64,000 nt of DNA from Streptomyces zagrosensis (GTDB lineage Bacteria; Actinomycetota; Actinomycetes; Streptomycetales; Streptomycetaceae), in assembly GCF_014203645.1 (NCBI RefSeq), contig NZ_JACHJL010000018.1:1-64000 (forward strand), read 5' to 3'. This document shows, piece by piece, positions 35,130 through 43,716 of this stretch (positions within the stretch are counted from its first letter, which is position 1; every line of letters begins with the position of its first letter). A program made the position numbers and the translations under genes. The notes under the pieces are model-generated. The model did not search any database and was not told the origin of the DNA. It saw nothing but the letters and a program-made list of their open reading frames with translations.

Positions 35130-36143
35130 ATGACGGCCATGGCTGACCACGACGCACCCTGCGACACGGAAACCCCCAACAACACGCCCACAACCGCCGC
35201 CCAGACGCCCGCGAATACCGCGAACACCGACCGAACAACCACGAACGTCGCCGAGACGCCAGCGACCGCTGCCGAAGCGCCCACCACGGAAGCACCCGTG
35301 GCCCCGACCCCCGACGAGGTCGGCGCCATGTACGACGAGTTCGGCGACATGATCGCCATGACGCTCGGCGGCGCCGCCGTGCACGTGGGCATGTTCGTAC
35401 CGCACGACGTGCCCACGCGCATGACGTCCCTCGTTGATCTGTCCGATCTCGCGCAGGAGCGCCAAACCGACTTTCTCATCGACACCCTTGCCCCCAGCTC
35501 CGACGCCAACCTCCTCGACATCGGCTGTGGCACCGGCGGCCCGGCCCTGCGGCTGGCTCAGCGCTCCGGCGCGCGGGTCACCGCAGTGACCGTAAGCCGC
35601 AGCCAACTCGACCAGTGCCACGAGCGGGCGCGTGCGGCGGGGCTCGGCGAGCGCGTCACGTTCACGCGCGGCAACGCCATGGACCTGACGTACGCGGATG
35701 CCACCTTCGACGCCGCCTGGTCCATCGACTGCTTCGCCCATCTGTCCGACCGGCCCGCTGGCCTGCGCGAGGCACGGCGGGTCATCCGACCGGGCGGGCA
35801 CCTGCTGCTGACGGAGTTCTTCCAACGCGGCACGCCCGGCGCAAAGGAGGTGGCCGCCTTCAGCCAGCTATGGGCCAGTCCGCCTCCGACAACGTTCAAC
35901 ACGCTGCTGGCCGAGGTACAGGACGCGGGACTTGAGGTCCTGAAGGTGCAGAACATGACCGCGAACATGGTCCTCACCAGCGAAGTGATGGGCATCGTCT
36001 ACCAGGACCGGCGCGCGGAGATCGAGGAGCGCTACGGCAAGGAGATGACGGCCCGAACAGATCTGTTGATGGACCCCTACCGTCGCTTCTGTCGGGACTT
36101 CATGGAATATCACCTGTTGTTGCTGCGTACGCCGGAGCAGTAA
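35130..36143 (+). CDS. SAM-dependent class I methyltransferase
   Basis: 337 residues from ATG 35130, close behind AAGGGA; an ATG at 35139 is an alternative. The first ~65 residues are a Thr/Ala/Pro/Asn-rich, probably disordered extension. The Rossmann fold follows: LLDIGCGTGGPAL (motif I, near 128-140), VTAVTVSRSQLDQC (motif II), NAMDLTYADATFDAAWSIDCFAHL and RVIRPGGHLLLTEFF. The order resembles small-molecule O- or C-methyltransferases of natural-product pathways (sarcosine/gamma-tocopherol group). YDEFGDMIAMTLGGAAVHVGMF upstream of motif I is typical of those. Substrate unknown. A possible RNA switch precedes it and a terminator follows. Confidence 0.88.
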   Translation: MTAMADHDAPCDTETPNNTPTTAAQTPANTANTDRTTTNVAETPATAAEAPTTEAPVAPTPDEVGAMYDEFGDMIAMTLGGAAVHVGMFVPHDVPTRMTSLVDLSDLAQERQTDFLIDTLAPSSDANLLDIGCGTGGPALRLAQRSGARVTAVTVSRSQLDQCHERARAAGLGERVTFTRGNAMDLTYADATFDAAWSIDCFAHLSDRPAGLREARRVIRPGGHLLLTEFFQRGTPGAKEVAAFSQLWASPPPTTFNTLLAEVQDAGLEVLKVQNMTANMVLTSEVMGIVYQDRRAEIEERYGKEMTARTDLLMDPYRRFCRDFMEYHLLLLRTPEQ

Positions 36144-36160
36144 GTCGCCGTACGACCGGG

Positions 36161-36193
36161 CGTGCCGGCCCTGCCCAAGCGCTGGCCGGCACG
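36161..36193 (+). terminator. Terminator of the methyltransferase gene, perfect 10-bp stem
   Basis: Arms 36161-36170 and 36184-36193 are exact reverse complements with a 13-base loop, 18 bases after the stop. Confidence 0.75.
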
Positions 36194-36311
36194 CGTGCGC
36201 ACGCCGCCAGGCCACCACCGAGCGTGGGGCGACCGACAACGCCGAGCTGCCCGTCTCACGTCGATGCAACGACGGGCACCCCTGCCATCTGCACCGCCAC
36301 GCTTGCCAGTT

Positions 36312-36338
36312 AGCCGACCCAGCCGACCCAGCCGACCC
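36312..36338. repeat. Three exact tandem copies of a 9-base repeat (AGCCGACCC)
   Basis: Copies start at 36312, 36321 and 36330, and a degenerate fourth follows. They lie about 75 bases upstream of the deacetylase-like gene. Confidence 0.85.
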
Positions 36339-36410
36339 AGCCGCGCCGGTGACGACACTGGAGCAGGCACACTGAGCACCCCGCACGCGGCGACGACAAG
36401 GTAAGCACGC

Positions 36411-37283
36411 ATGGACAATCCGCCTTACGACTACAGCCCGATCGTCGGGCGCGAGCCCATCCGCTGGCCGGGAGGTGCTCGCATCGCCTTCTACGTCGCG
36501 GTGAACGTCGAGCACTACCAGCTCGGTCGCCCCTCGCTGAGCATTTCCCCCAGCACTGCGGAGCTGGCCCCCGATCCCCTGAACCACGGCTGGCGGGATT
36601 ACGGGCCCCGGGTGGGCATCTGGCGACTGATCGACAGCCTTGACCGGTACCCCTTGCGCGCCAGTGTGATGCTCAACTCCGATGTCTGCGCGCGCTACCC
36701 ACAGATCATCGAAGCGGGCCGCGCTCGACACTGGGCCTGGATCGCCCATGGCAAGAACAATTCCATCCTGCAAGCCGACATGACCCCTGACGCGGAGCGC
36801 GCCTATCTGGCCGACGTCATCGACACCATCGACAAGGCCACCGGCCACCGGCCGCGCGGCTGGCTGGGTCCCGCGCTCACCGAAACCTTCTACACCCCGG
36901 CGCTCCTGGCCGAGTTGGGGTTGGGCTACGTCCTTGACTGGGCCAACGACGACCAGCCGTACTGGCTGAACGTGCCCGAGATGTTGAGCGTCCCCTATCC
37001 CATCGAGCTCAATGACATCAGCTTGTTCGTCGGCCAAAGCCTCAGCGGACCGGATTTCCTCCAGATCGTCAAGGACCAGTTGGACCAGCTCTACGCCGAA
37101 TCGGCAGACAGCGGACGGGTCATGTCGCTGGCGCTCCACCCGTTCATCATCAACCAGCCATTCCGCCATAAGTATGTGGTGCAGGCGCTTGACTACATCG
37201 TGCAACACCCCGGAATCTGGCTCACGACCAGCGACGAGATCGCCCAGCATTACGCGCTGACGCACGCCCGCGGCCCGATCTGA
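36411..37283 (+). CDS. Polysaccharide deacetylase-family protein (PuuE-like)
   Basis: 290 residues with the NodB-type fold as found in allantoinase PuuE and related amidases. Recognisable parts are RIAFYVAVNVEHY near the N-terminus, DYGPRVGIWRLIDSLDRY, VMLNSDVCARYPQII, WIAHGKNNS (where metal His normally lies), HRPRGWLGPALTETFYTP and SLALHPFIINQPFRH. There is no signal peptide, so the target is probably a small cytoplasmic amide, not cell-wall polymer. Such proteins lack part of the classic metal triad. Substrate unknown. ATG 36411 has AAGG 13 bases upstream. Confidence 0.85.
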   Translation: MDNPPYDYSPIVGREPIRWPGGARIAFYVAVNVEHYQLGRPSLSISPSTAELAPDPLNHGWRDYGPRVGIWRLIDSLDRYPLRASVMLNSDVCARYPQIIEAGRARHWAWIAHGKNNSILQADMTPDAERAYLADVIDTIDKATGHRPRGWLGPALTETFYTPALLAELGLGYVLDWANDDQPYWLNVPEMLSVPYPIELNDISLFVGQSLSGPDFLQIVKDQLDQLYAESADSGRVMSLALHPFIINQPFRHKYVVQALDYIVQHPGIWLTTSDEIAQHYALTHARGPI

Positions 37284-37556
37284 CCCGTGCTGATCTGTGC
37301 CGCCCTGTGCCCGCCTGCCGGGCCGACGCGCGGGGCGAGCCGTGTCGGGGGCGCATCCGAAGGGGCGTATTAGGTGAATGCGGGGGAGGGGGCGCACCTT
37401 CCGCTGTCGGCCCGCGCTCGCGCCCGTACGCCCCCGGCTCGCTGCACCGTCGCCATCTCGGTGCTTACGCCTGCTCCCAGGGAGCCCGCACCGTGGCCTG
37501 CCATCCGGTGGCAGCGCATCATCGCCGGGACGGTGCGCCCGCCACAGCCGGCACCA

Positions 37557-37589
37557 CTGCCCGTACCCCAGGTGCGGGGGCACGGGCAG
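37557..37589 (-). terminator. Terminator of the chitinase gene
   Basis: CTGCCCGT-A-CCCC (37557-37569) pairs with GGGG-C-ACGGGCAG (37577-37589), 12 pairs with one A-C mismatch and a 7-base loop. It lies 36 bases past the chitinase stop. The rest of the gap 37284-37624 shows no gene. Confidence 0.65.
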
Positions 37590-37624
37590 CCCGGTGTGCG
37601 CGCGCTACGCGGGTGAAGCGGTGA

Positions 37625-39916
37625 CTACTTGAGGCCGTTGTCGATGGCGGTCATGAGGCTGCCGTTCGGGGTGTCGCCTGACATTTCCCAGATCATGGCG
37701 CCCAACAGGTTCTTGGACTTGATCCAGGCGGTCTTCTTCCCGATCGACCAGGCATCGTCGAAGGACCACCACTGGCCGCCTGGTCCGGTGTAACCGGATG
37801 TGGAGATGGACTGTTCGTCGTGGTGGATGGTCATGTTGGGCACGCTGGCCAGCATGTTCTGATAGCCGCGAATGCCGGCCTCCTCGGCGAACTGCCCTGG
37901 CGCGGCGCCTGTTGCTGACTGCCACTCGCCACGTTTGCCGCCTTCGGCGACGCCCTGCCAACCGCGGCCGTAGAACGGGAAGCCGATGGTGAGCTTGCGC
38001 GGATTGACCCCGGCATCGGTGTAGATCTTCAGGGCGTTCTCGATGCTGAAGTGGGTCGGGTAGGGGTCGTCGGTGTCGGTGTAGAGGTTGCCCTGGTGGC
38101 CGGTGCGGTTCGGCTCCCAGGAGTTGTCGCTGCCCGAGCCGTGGAAGTCGTAGCCCTGGATGTTGGCGAAGTCCAGGTAGTTGAAGATCTTCGACAGGTC
38201 CCAGCCCTGCTCGACCTTGACCGGGTCGGCCGGCGTGAAGGCGGTCAGCAACTTGCGCTCGCCGCCCGTCGCGTCGAGTTGTTTGCGGAACTCGGCGAGC
38301 AGCGCCGTCAGGTTCTCCTTGTCCTTGGGGCTGTAGTGGTTGCCCGGGTGGCCGTCGGGCGAGCCGGGCCATTCCCAGTCCAGGTCGATGCCGTCGAAGA
38401 CACCAGCGCCCGTGCCGGGGCCGCCCGCACCGTTGTAAACGGGCAGATTGCCCTTGATCCACACGTCGATGCAGGACTTCACGAGCTTCTCGCGGGAGGC
38501 CGGGGTCGCCGCGGCGTCGGAGAAGAACTTCGAGAACGTCCAACCGCCGAGCGAGGCAACGACCTTGAGGTGTGGATGCTTGGCCTTCAGCTTCTTGATC
38601 TGGTTGAAGTTGCCTCGCAACTTGCCCCAGCCATCATCGGCCACGCCGTCCACCGACTGGGCCGCCGACATGGGTCGGGCATAGTCGGCGTCCGCGTCTC
38701 CCGCGCCGGTTCCCTGGTCAGGGTCTTGCGGATTGGTGGTGGTGCCCTTGGTGACCCCGGCCAGACAGGTGAGGTTGGTGGGATCGAGGTTCTCGAAGGC
38801 GTAGTTGATGACGTCGAGTTTGGCGGCGGCGCCCGAGGTCTCCAGGTTCTTGACGAAGTATTGGCGGCCGTAGATGCCCCACTGGACGAAGTACCCGACG
38901 TTGAGGTGCTTGCCGGAACCAGCCAGGTCGTCGGTGGTGACCTTCAGTGCGTTGGAGGCGGGGGAGGAGTTTTCGGCCGCGTCTCGCGCCTTGACGGTGA
39001 AGGCGTATTCGGTGACGGGGGAGAGCCCGCTGATCACGGCCGTGGTGGTGTCCGCGGCGACGGTCTTCGCCAACGTGCCGTCACGGTATACGTCGTACGC
39101 CGCCACTGCGACGTTGTCCGTTGCCTTGTTCCACGCCAGGCTGACGGTGGAGGCCGTCTTGGCGGTGGAGCGAAGGTCGCCAGGTGCGGTCGGCGGGGTG
39201 GGGTCGGTGGCCGGGTCCACGGTGGTGGCGCTCACCGGTGCGCTGAGTGCACCGAGGTTGCCGCGAGTGTCCTTGGCCCGTACGGCGAACTGATAGGTGG
39301 TGGCCGGCGTCAGCTCGCTGATGGTTGCCGACGTGGTGGGCGATGTGGCCACGGTCGTTCCGTTGGAGACCACCTCGTAAGCGGCCACGGGGTAGTCACC
39401 GGCCGAGGCTGCGGTCCAGTTCAGCGCGATACTGCGGGCCGTGGCGGTAGTGACTTTAGGGGCGCCGGGAGCAGTAGGCGGCACGTCGGGAGTGCCATCG
39501 CACTTGTCACCGTTGACCGTGCAGCCCTTCGGTGCGCTGGCCGGCCCGTTGCCGATGAACCAGTAGCTGAAGGGGCCGCTGCTGCCGCCGGCCGGAACGG
39601 TGCCGTTGTAGTGGGCGTTTTTGACCGAGACATGGCTTCCGGTGACGGTCGCCTCACCGTAGTAGTGACCGGTCGTGGTGGTGCCGGCCGGGAGGTCGAA
39701 CTCCAACTGCCATCCGGTGACGGCAGTTGAACCGCTGTTGTGGAGGGTGTACGTGCCCTTCCACCAGGAACCGTTGTTCTCGATGGAGAAGGTCGCCGTG
39801 AGTTTTCCGGCCGCTTGCGCGGAACTCGACAAGCCGGTCAGCAGGGCCAGCGGAAGAAAGAGGGCGGTGAGCAAAGCCGCGGCTTTGCTCCGGAATCTGC
39901 GGTGGGGATGGGACAT
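37625..39916 (-). CDS. Secreted chitinase: signal peptide, CBM, two FN3 domains, GH18 catalytic domain
   Basis: 763 residues from ATG 39916, with AGGGAGAG upstream. A Sec signal (RRFRSKAAALLTALFLPLALL, cut near AQA/AG, residues 35-37) is followed by a CBM2-type binding module (about 37-145; FSIENNGSWWKGTYTL). Two FN3 domains follow (about 152-240 and 247-335; APGAPKVTTATARSIALNW, PTAPGDLRSTAKTASTVSLAW). The GH18 domain (about 343-763) has catalytic motif DGIDLDWE, with Asp511, Asp513 and the acid Glu515, plus SLGGWTFS and QGYDFHG. It is an extracellular chitinase like Streptomyces Chi63/ChiC. Expression is probably under DasR and chitin-sensing control, given the box in its promoter. Confidence 0.96.
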   Translation of the reverse strand: MSHPHRRFRSKAAALLTALFLPLALLTGLSSSAQAAGKLTATFSIENNGSWWKGTYTLHNSGSTAVTGWQLEFDLPAGTTTTGHYYGEATVTGSHVSVKNAHYNGTVPAGGSSGPFSYWFIGNGPASAPKGCTVNGDKCDGTPDVPPTAPGAPKVTTATARSIALNWTAASAGDYPVAAYEVVSNGTTVATSPTTSATISELTPATTYQFAVRAKDTRGNLGALSAPVSATTVDPATDPTPPTAPGDLRSTAKTASTVSLAWNKATDNVAVAAYDVYRDGTLAKTVAADTTTAVISGLSPVTEYAFTVKARDAAENSSPASNALKVTTDDLAGSGKHLNVGYFVQWGIYGRQYFVKNLETSGAAAKLDVINYAFENLDPTNLTCLAGVTKGTTTNPQDPDQGTGAGDADADYARPMSAAQSVDGVADDGWGKLRGNFNQIKKLKAKHPHLKVVASLGGWTFSKFFSDAAATPASREKLVKSCIDVWIKGNLPVYNGAGGPGTGAGVFDGIDLDWEWPGSPDGHPGNHYSPKDKENLTALLAEFRKQLDATGGERKLLTAFTPADPVKVEQGWDLSKIFNYLDFANIQGYDFHGSGSDNSWEPNRTGHQGNLYTDTDDPYPTHFSIENALKIYTDAGVNPRKLTIGFPFYGRGWQGVAEGGKRGEWQSATGAAPGQFAEEAGIRGYQNMLASVPNMTIHHDEQSISTSGYTGPGGQWWSFDDAWSIGKKTAWIKSKNLLGAMIWEMSGDTPNGSLMTAIDNGLK

Positions 39917-40030
39917 GGCTCTCTCCCTGTGGGGGTTGTACAGGGGATGTGCAGAACCGTGCATGCGCGCGCATCACCTGGGGGCCGTGGTGCGTGGTCG
40001 TGGGGCATCGGCGGCCAGGGAAGCAGTCGT

Positions 40031-40059
40031 ACGGTAAATGGTCTGGACCAAGTCGTCAA
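40031..40059 (-). promoter_or_regulatory. Chitinase promoter with DasR-like box
   Basis: On the minus strand, -35 TTGACG (40054-40059) and -10 TACCGT (40031-40036) are 17 bases apart. The palindrome TGGTCTGGACCA (40039-40050) fills the spacer and is close to the DasR site (consensus ACTGGTCTAGACCACT, from memory). It is about 120 bases before the start codon, the layout of known Streptomyces chitinase promoters. Confidence 0.7.
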
Positions 40060-40297
40060 CGGTTCGGGCCGCGTAGCGGGACGGCGCAGCGAACACCGCT
40101 GGTCCGTTTGCCGGGAGCGCGGCCGATGCGCCGCTGTTCCTGCGTCCGTGGCCTTGACCCCGCTGCCCCTCCCGGAACACCCCTCCCAGCGGCACCCACC
40201 ACTGCGCAGCGCGAGTAGGGCGAGCCGAAGAACTGATCGACCGCCGCCGCCCGTCCACCACGGTCATAGCCGGCCATGGGCACCGTGGACCAGCGCC

Positions 40298-40456
40298 TCA
40301 CTGGGCGGGCGGAGCGCCCTTCGCATGCTCGGCACACAGGCACGCCATGCCCGTCTCGATCCACTCCTGGCCGGCCCACTGCGGGTGTCGCTTGAGCACC
40401 TGAACGGTGGTTGACCCGGCCGCGCCGCGCCCGCTGTGGCGTACGGGATGTCCCAT
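40298..40456 (-). CDS. Possible small protein, unknown
   Basis: 52 codons from ATG 40456 (AAAGGTG four bases upstream) with high G/C at third positions. The sequence (VQVLKRHPQWAGQEWIETG, then CLCAEH) looks protein-like, with two Cys near the end. I recognise no family. The frame is open further upstream to 40729, but that part is Pro/Arg-rich. Confidence 0.4.
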   Translation of the reverse strand: MGHPVRHSGRGAAGSTTVQVLKRHPQWAGQEWIETGMACLCAEHAKGAPPAQ

Positions 40457-40614
40457 GGCACCTTTCGCCGGCGGCAGGCCCCAGCCGCTCGCCGAGGGGC
40501 CCAGGGCGCGTCGCAGGAAAGTCCGATACAAGCGGGGCGGCCCCGCCGCACCCGCTGTCTTCAGGCAGCGCACGGGGTGGGGCCGGCTCGGCCCGGCGGG
40601 CAGCTCGTAGGGCG

Positions 40615-41607
40615 TTAAGACCTGTGCGGCGGTCGGGTGCGGACGGGGGCGGGGCGCGCCTCGCCGGGGGTTTGTTCGAAGCGGTCGCGGAAGACCCGGG
40701 TGAAGTGCGCCTGGCTCGCAAAGCCCCACCGGTGAGCGATGTCGGCGATCGTCAGATGAAGGGCTTGGGGATCGGCGAGCTGCTCGCGAGCCTTCACCAG
40801 CCGTTGTTCAAGGATGTATCGCGACGGGCTCACGCCGGACGGTGCGAAGATCCGGCTGAGGTGTCGGGTGGACACCCCGACCGCCTCCGCGACGTGCTCG
40901 GCACATAGCCGGGGATCGGACAGCTGCCGGTCGGCGTAGTCCTTGGCCACGGCCAATTGCGATGGCCTGGCGAGCGGTGCGACACGCTCACCCAGCCGCG
41001 GCGCGGCCAGCGACCGCACCAGATCCAACACGGTGGCTTCCGTGCTCACCGGATCACCGGCCCCGCCTCCAGCGGCCCAATCGGTGAGCACCGACCGCAA
41101 CGAGGAGACCAGCACGCCCTCGGCCGCCGAATCCCGGCCGAAAACCATCGGCGCGAAGACGCCGCCGGCGGCGCACCGCTCGGTGAACACCTCGCCCGGA
41201 ATGTCCACCAGCAGTTGGCGCATGGTGCAAGGAAACCCGAAGAGATAAGACCGGCGGGTGTCATAAAGCACCAGGTCACCGGCGCGCAGGGTAAGGCAGC
41301 CGGCGCCATGGAAGAAGACGGCCTGGCCGGTGACCAGCAAGGTGGCGAACACCGAGTCCTTGGGAAGGGCCCGACAGGTCCCGGGGGTTCGCTCGATCAC
41401 ATGCTCGTTGCCCGCGATGTCGGCCAGCCGCAGACCACCCAACGGGACGTTGGTTTGGGTGGCCAGCAGACCCTGCTCGGAGTAGGGCGAACAGGTCAGC
41501 CCGACCAGGGCCTTTCGGTTGTACTCCTCCCAATAGTCCACCCGGTCCGCAGGGTCGATGGACTGTGTGGACAGATGGGAGACGGCGGGGACGGTGTGTA
41601 CGGTCAT
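40615..41607 (-). CDS. AraC-family regulator
   Basis: 330 residues from ATG 41607, with AAGGAGG six bases upstream. The N-terminal half is the AraC-binding-like domain of the NphR/FeaR type (YWEEYNRKALVGLTCSPYSEQGLLATQ, YDTRRSYLFGFPCTMRQLLVDIP). The C-terminal ~100 residues hold two helix-turn-helix motifs (CAEHVAEAVGVSTRHLSRIFAPSGVSPSRYI and LTIADIAHRWGFASQAHFTRVFRDRF). Regulators of this type often control aromatic amine or hydroxyphenyl catabolism (for example 4-hydroxyphenylacetate, phenylethylamine). It lies behind the SDR-ADH-MFS-cupin operon on the same strand after 271 bases and probably activates it. Confidence 0.92.
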   Translation of the reverse strand: MTVHTVPAVSHLSTQSIDPADRVDYWEEYNRKALVGLTCSPYSEQGLLATQTNVPLGGLRLADIAGNEHVIERTPGTCRALPKDSVFATLLVTGQAVFFHGAGCLTLRAGDLVLYDTRRSYLFGFPCTMRQLLVDIPGEVFTERCAAGGVFAPMVFGRDSAAEGVLVSSLRSVLTDWAAGGGAGDPVSTEATVLDLVRSLAAPRLGERVAPLARPSQLAVAKDYADRQLSDPRLCAEHVAEAVGVSTRHLSRIFAPSGVSPSRYILEQRLVKAREQLADPQALHLTIADIAHRWGFASQAHFTRVFRDRFEQTPGEARPAPVRTRPPHRS

Positions 41608-41656
41608 CTGGGCCTCCTTGCCGATCCGCGTACCCGTGGCGGAAAAACGTACTGAG

Positions 41657-41752
41657 ATCCGCTGGGTTCCGCCACGGTGGGGCCTCGCTCCCGTTGGCTG
41701 CGGGGAACGGATGCCACGCCGCGTGGAGCGGTCTGACCGAAATCCGCTGGGT
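41657..41752. repeat. Two direct repeats (ATCCGCTGGGT) upstream of the AraC gene
   Basis: Exact 11-base copies lie at 41657-41667 and 41742-41752, each preceded by GAR, 85 bases apart. AraC proteins bind direct repeats, so these may be autoregulatory sites; untested. Confidence 0.35.
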
Positions 41753-41878
41753 AAGCCGGGAAGGCCGAGTAAGTCGAGCAAGGGTCCCGTGCTGACCATG
41801 CGGTCCCGACCTGGGGGCGCAGCGTACCTCGGGGCGGTCCGGTGGGCCGAGTGCTTATGGCGCGGTGGGCGGTGCCGG

Positions 41879-42613
41879 TCAGACGGCCAGGTAGCCGCCA
41901 TCGACCGGCAGGATGGCGCCGTTGACGTACGCGGCGGCCTGCGAACAAAGGAACGCGATCACCGCCGCAACCTCGCTGGGCCGACCGAACCGGCCCAGTG
42001 GGACCCGGGTCAGCGCGGCCTGTGCGGCGGCCGGGTCATCGAGCACACCGCGGGCGAGCGCGGTGGCGACGAAGCCCGGCGCTACGGCGTTCACCCGGAT
42101 GTCTTCGGGGGCGTACTCGGCCGCCAGGGATCGGGTCAATTGGGAGATACCGCCCTTGCTTGCGCTGTAGGCGGGCCGGTCCCGGCTGCCGAAGAAGCCG
42201 AACATCGACGAGACGGTGACGATGCTCCCGCCGCCTCGCGCGAGCAGGGGACGCGCTGCCTGGCAGGCGGTCATGGCGGAACTGAGGTTGACGGCCAGCA
42301 CATGGTCCCACGACGTACGGTCGTACTCCTCGCGGTCGCGACTGACGCCGGCGCAGGTGACCAGGTGGTCGAGGCGACCGCACGCCTCGATCTGACGGAC
42401 GAGCCCGTCGCGGTCCGTGACGTCCTGCTCCGCAATGTGAACCCGTGCGTGCCCAGGGAGTTCGTCGGGGGCGGACGGCAGTAGGCCGAGTACGCGCACC
42501 TGGGCGCCGAGATCGGCGAAGAGCATCGCCGTCGCGGCACCGATGCCGGAGGTCCCTCCGGTGATCAGCACGCTGCGGCCTGCGAAGGCGTGCGGTGCGA
42601 AGCCAGTGGTCAT
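41879..42613 (-). CDS. Short-chain dehydrogenase/reductase
   Basis: 244 residues from ATG 42613, overlapping the upstream ADH gene by four bases. Classical SDR: TGGTSGIG cofactor loop (18-25), CAG after the fourth strand, Ser in TVSSMFG, Tyr149 and Lys153 in YSASKGG, and the C-terminal PVDGGYLAV. An Asp/Arg after the second strand is not evident (VRVLGLLPSAP), so NAD versus NADP is unclear. Probably oxidises or reduces a hydroxy-ketone made in the same operon (inference). Confidence 0.93.
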   Translation of the reverse strand: MTTGFAPHAFAGRSVLITGGTSGIGAATAMLFADLGAQVRVLGLLPSAPDELPGHARVHIAEQDVTDRDGLVRQIEACGRLDHLVTCAGVSRDREEYDRTSWDHVLAVNLSSAMTACQAARPLLARGGGSIVTVSSMFGFFGSRDRPAYSASKGGISQLTRSLAAEYAPEDIRVNAVAPGFVATALARGVLDDPAAAQAALTRVPLGRFGRPSEVAAVIAFLCSQAAAYVNGAILPVDGGYLAV

Positions 42614-43716
42614 CTCGTAGCCTCCGTTTCATTGGTGGCCGCTTGGGGCGACCTGGCCGCGGTGAGGTGCGGGGCGACCAGGATCTTGACCTGGTCGCCG
42701 GCGCCGTTCAGTAGCGCTTCGAAGCCGTCCGTGACCACGTCGGCGAGCGCGACGGTCGAGGTGACGACGGGTGTCAGGTCGATGCCGCGCTCCGCGATCA
42801 GTCGGATGAGCTCGGGGTAGGTGTCGCGGTAGCCGACGCTGGAGACGATTGACTGTTCGTTGTTCACCAGCGCAAAGGCATCCAGGCGGACCTGCTGGGC
42901 AAGACCGACCAGGACGACCCGTCCGCCGCGTCGCGTCGCGGCGAGACAGGTGCGAAGGGCAGTCTCGGAGCCGACCACCTCGAACGCGACATCGACGCCT
43001 TCCCCGCCGGCCAGTTCGTGGATTTTCGCGGCGGCGTCGATCCCCCCTGCGGCGTCCACCAGGTCGGTGGCGCCGAGCCGCGCGGCGATGGCCAGCCGGG
43101 CCGGGGCCACGTCAACGGCGATGATCCGCCGCACGCCGCGTTCGGCGGCCAGCAGCACGGTGAGCAGGCCGACCGGCCCGAGCCCGACCACCGCCACCGT
43201 GTCGCCCAGGGAGCCTGCACGCCGCAGTGCGTGCAGGGCGACGGAGGCGGGTTCGAAGAGCGCGGCCTGTTCCAGCGGTACGCAGGCAGGCAACCGGTGC
43301 ACCATGTAGCGCGGAACCGCGGCGTAATCGGCTAGGCCACCGTCGCCCATCAGGCCGGCGAAGCCGAAGTGCTGGCAGATGTTGTATTCGCCGGCCCGGC
43401 AGCGCGGGCACGTACCGCACCGGTAGTTCGGTTCGATGGCCACCGGGTCGCCCACGGCGAGCCCGGTGACCGATGAGCCGAGCGCGGCGACCGTCCCACA
43501 AAACTCATGGCCAAGGACGAGCGGTGCCTTGGTCCCGGAGGCCGGATGCGGCGCGGCCACCGGGATGGCGTGCGGCCCGTCGGCGTACTCGTGCAGGTCG
43601 CTTCCGCAAATTCCGCAGTAGGCCACCTCGACGAGTACCTCGTGGGGCCGTGGGGTGGGGACGGCTGTTTCCACCACGCGCACGTCCCGGGCTCCGTACC
43701 AGATCGCGGCCCTCAT
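42610..43716 (-). CDS. Zinc-dependent alcohol dehydrogenase (MDR, butanediol/sorbitol dehydrogenase type)
   Basis: 368 residues. Catalytic zinc ligands Cys37 (CGICGSD), His70 and Glu71 (LGHEF) are present, as are the four structural-zinc Cys at 100, 103, 106 and 114. GLGPVGLLTVLLA is the NAD-binding turn with Asp (AVDVAP) after the second strand, so NAD is preferred. The type is common for vicinal diols and hydroxy-ketones. In this operon it might turn an arylethane-diol into the alpha-hydroxyketone used by the cupin dioxygenase (inference). It overlaps both neighbours by four bases. Confidence 0.94.
   Translation of the reverse strand: MRAAIWYGARDVRVVETAVPTPRPHEVLVEVAYCGICGSDLHEYADGPHAIPVAAPHPASGTKAPLVLGHEFCGTVAALGSSVTGLAVGDPVAIEPNYRCGTCPRCRAGEYNICQHFGFAGLMGDGGLADYAAVPRYMVHRLPACVPLEQAALFEPASVALHALRRAGSLGDTVAVVGLGPVGLLTVLLAAERGVRRIIAVDVAPARLAIAARLGATDLVDAAGGIDAAAKIHELAGGEGVDVAFEVVGSETALRTCLAATRRGGRVVLVGLAQQVRLDAFALVNNEQSIVSSVGYRDTYPELIRLIAERGIDLTPVVTSTVALADVVTDGFEALLNGAGDQVKILVAPHLTAARSPQAATNETEATR

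Noticed and set aside
38051..39730. A 559-residue plus-strand open frame
   Set aside because: Antisense to the chitinase; Val/Gly-rich shadow of the FN3 and GH18 coding sequence.
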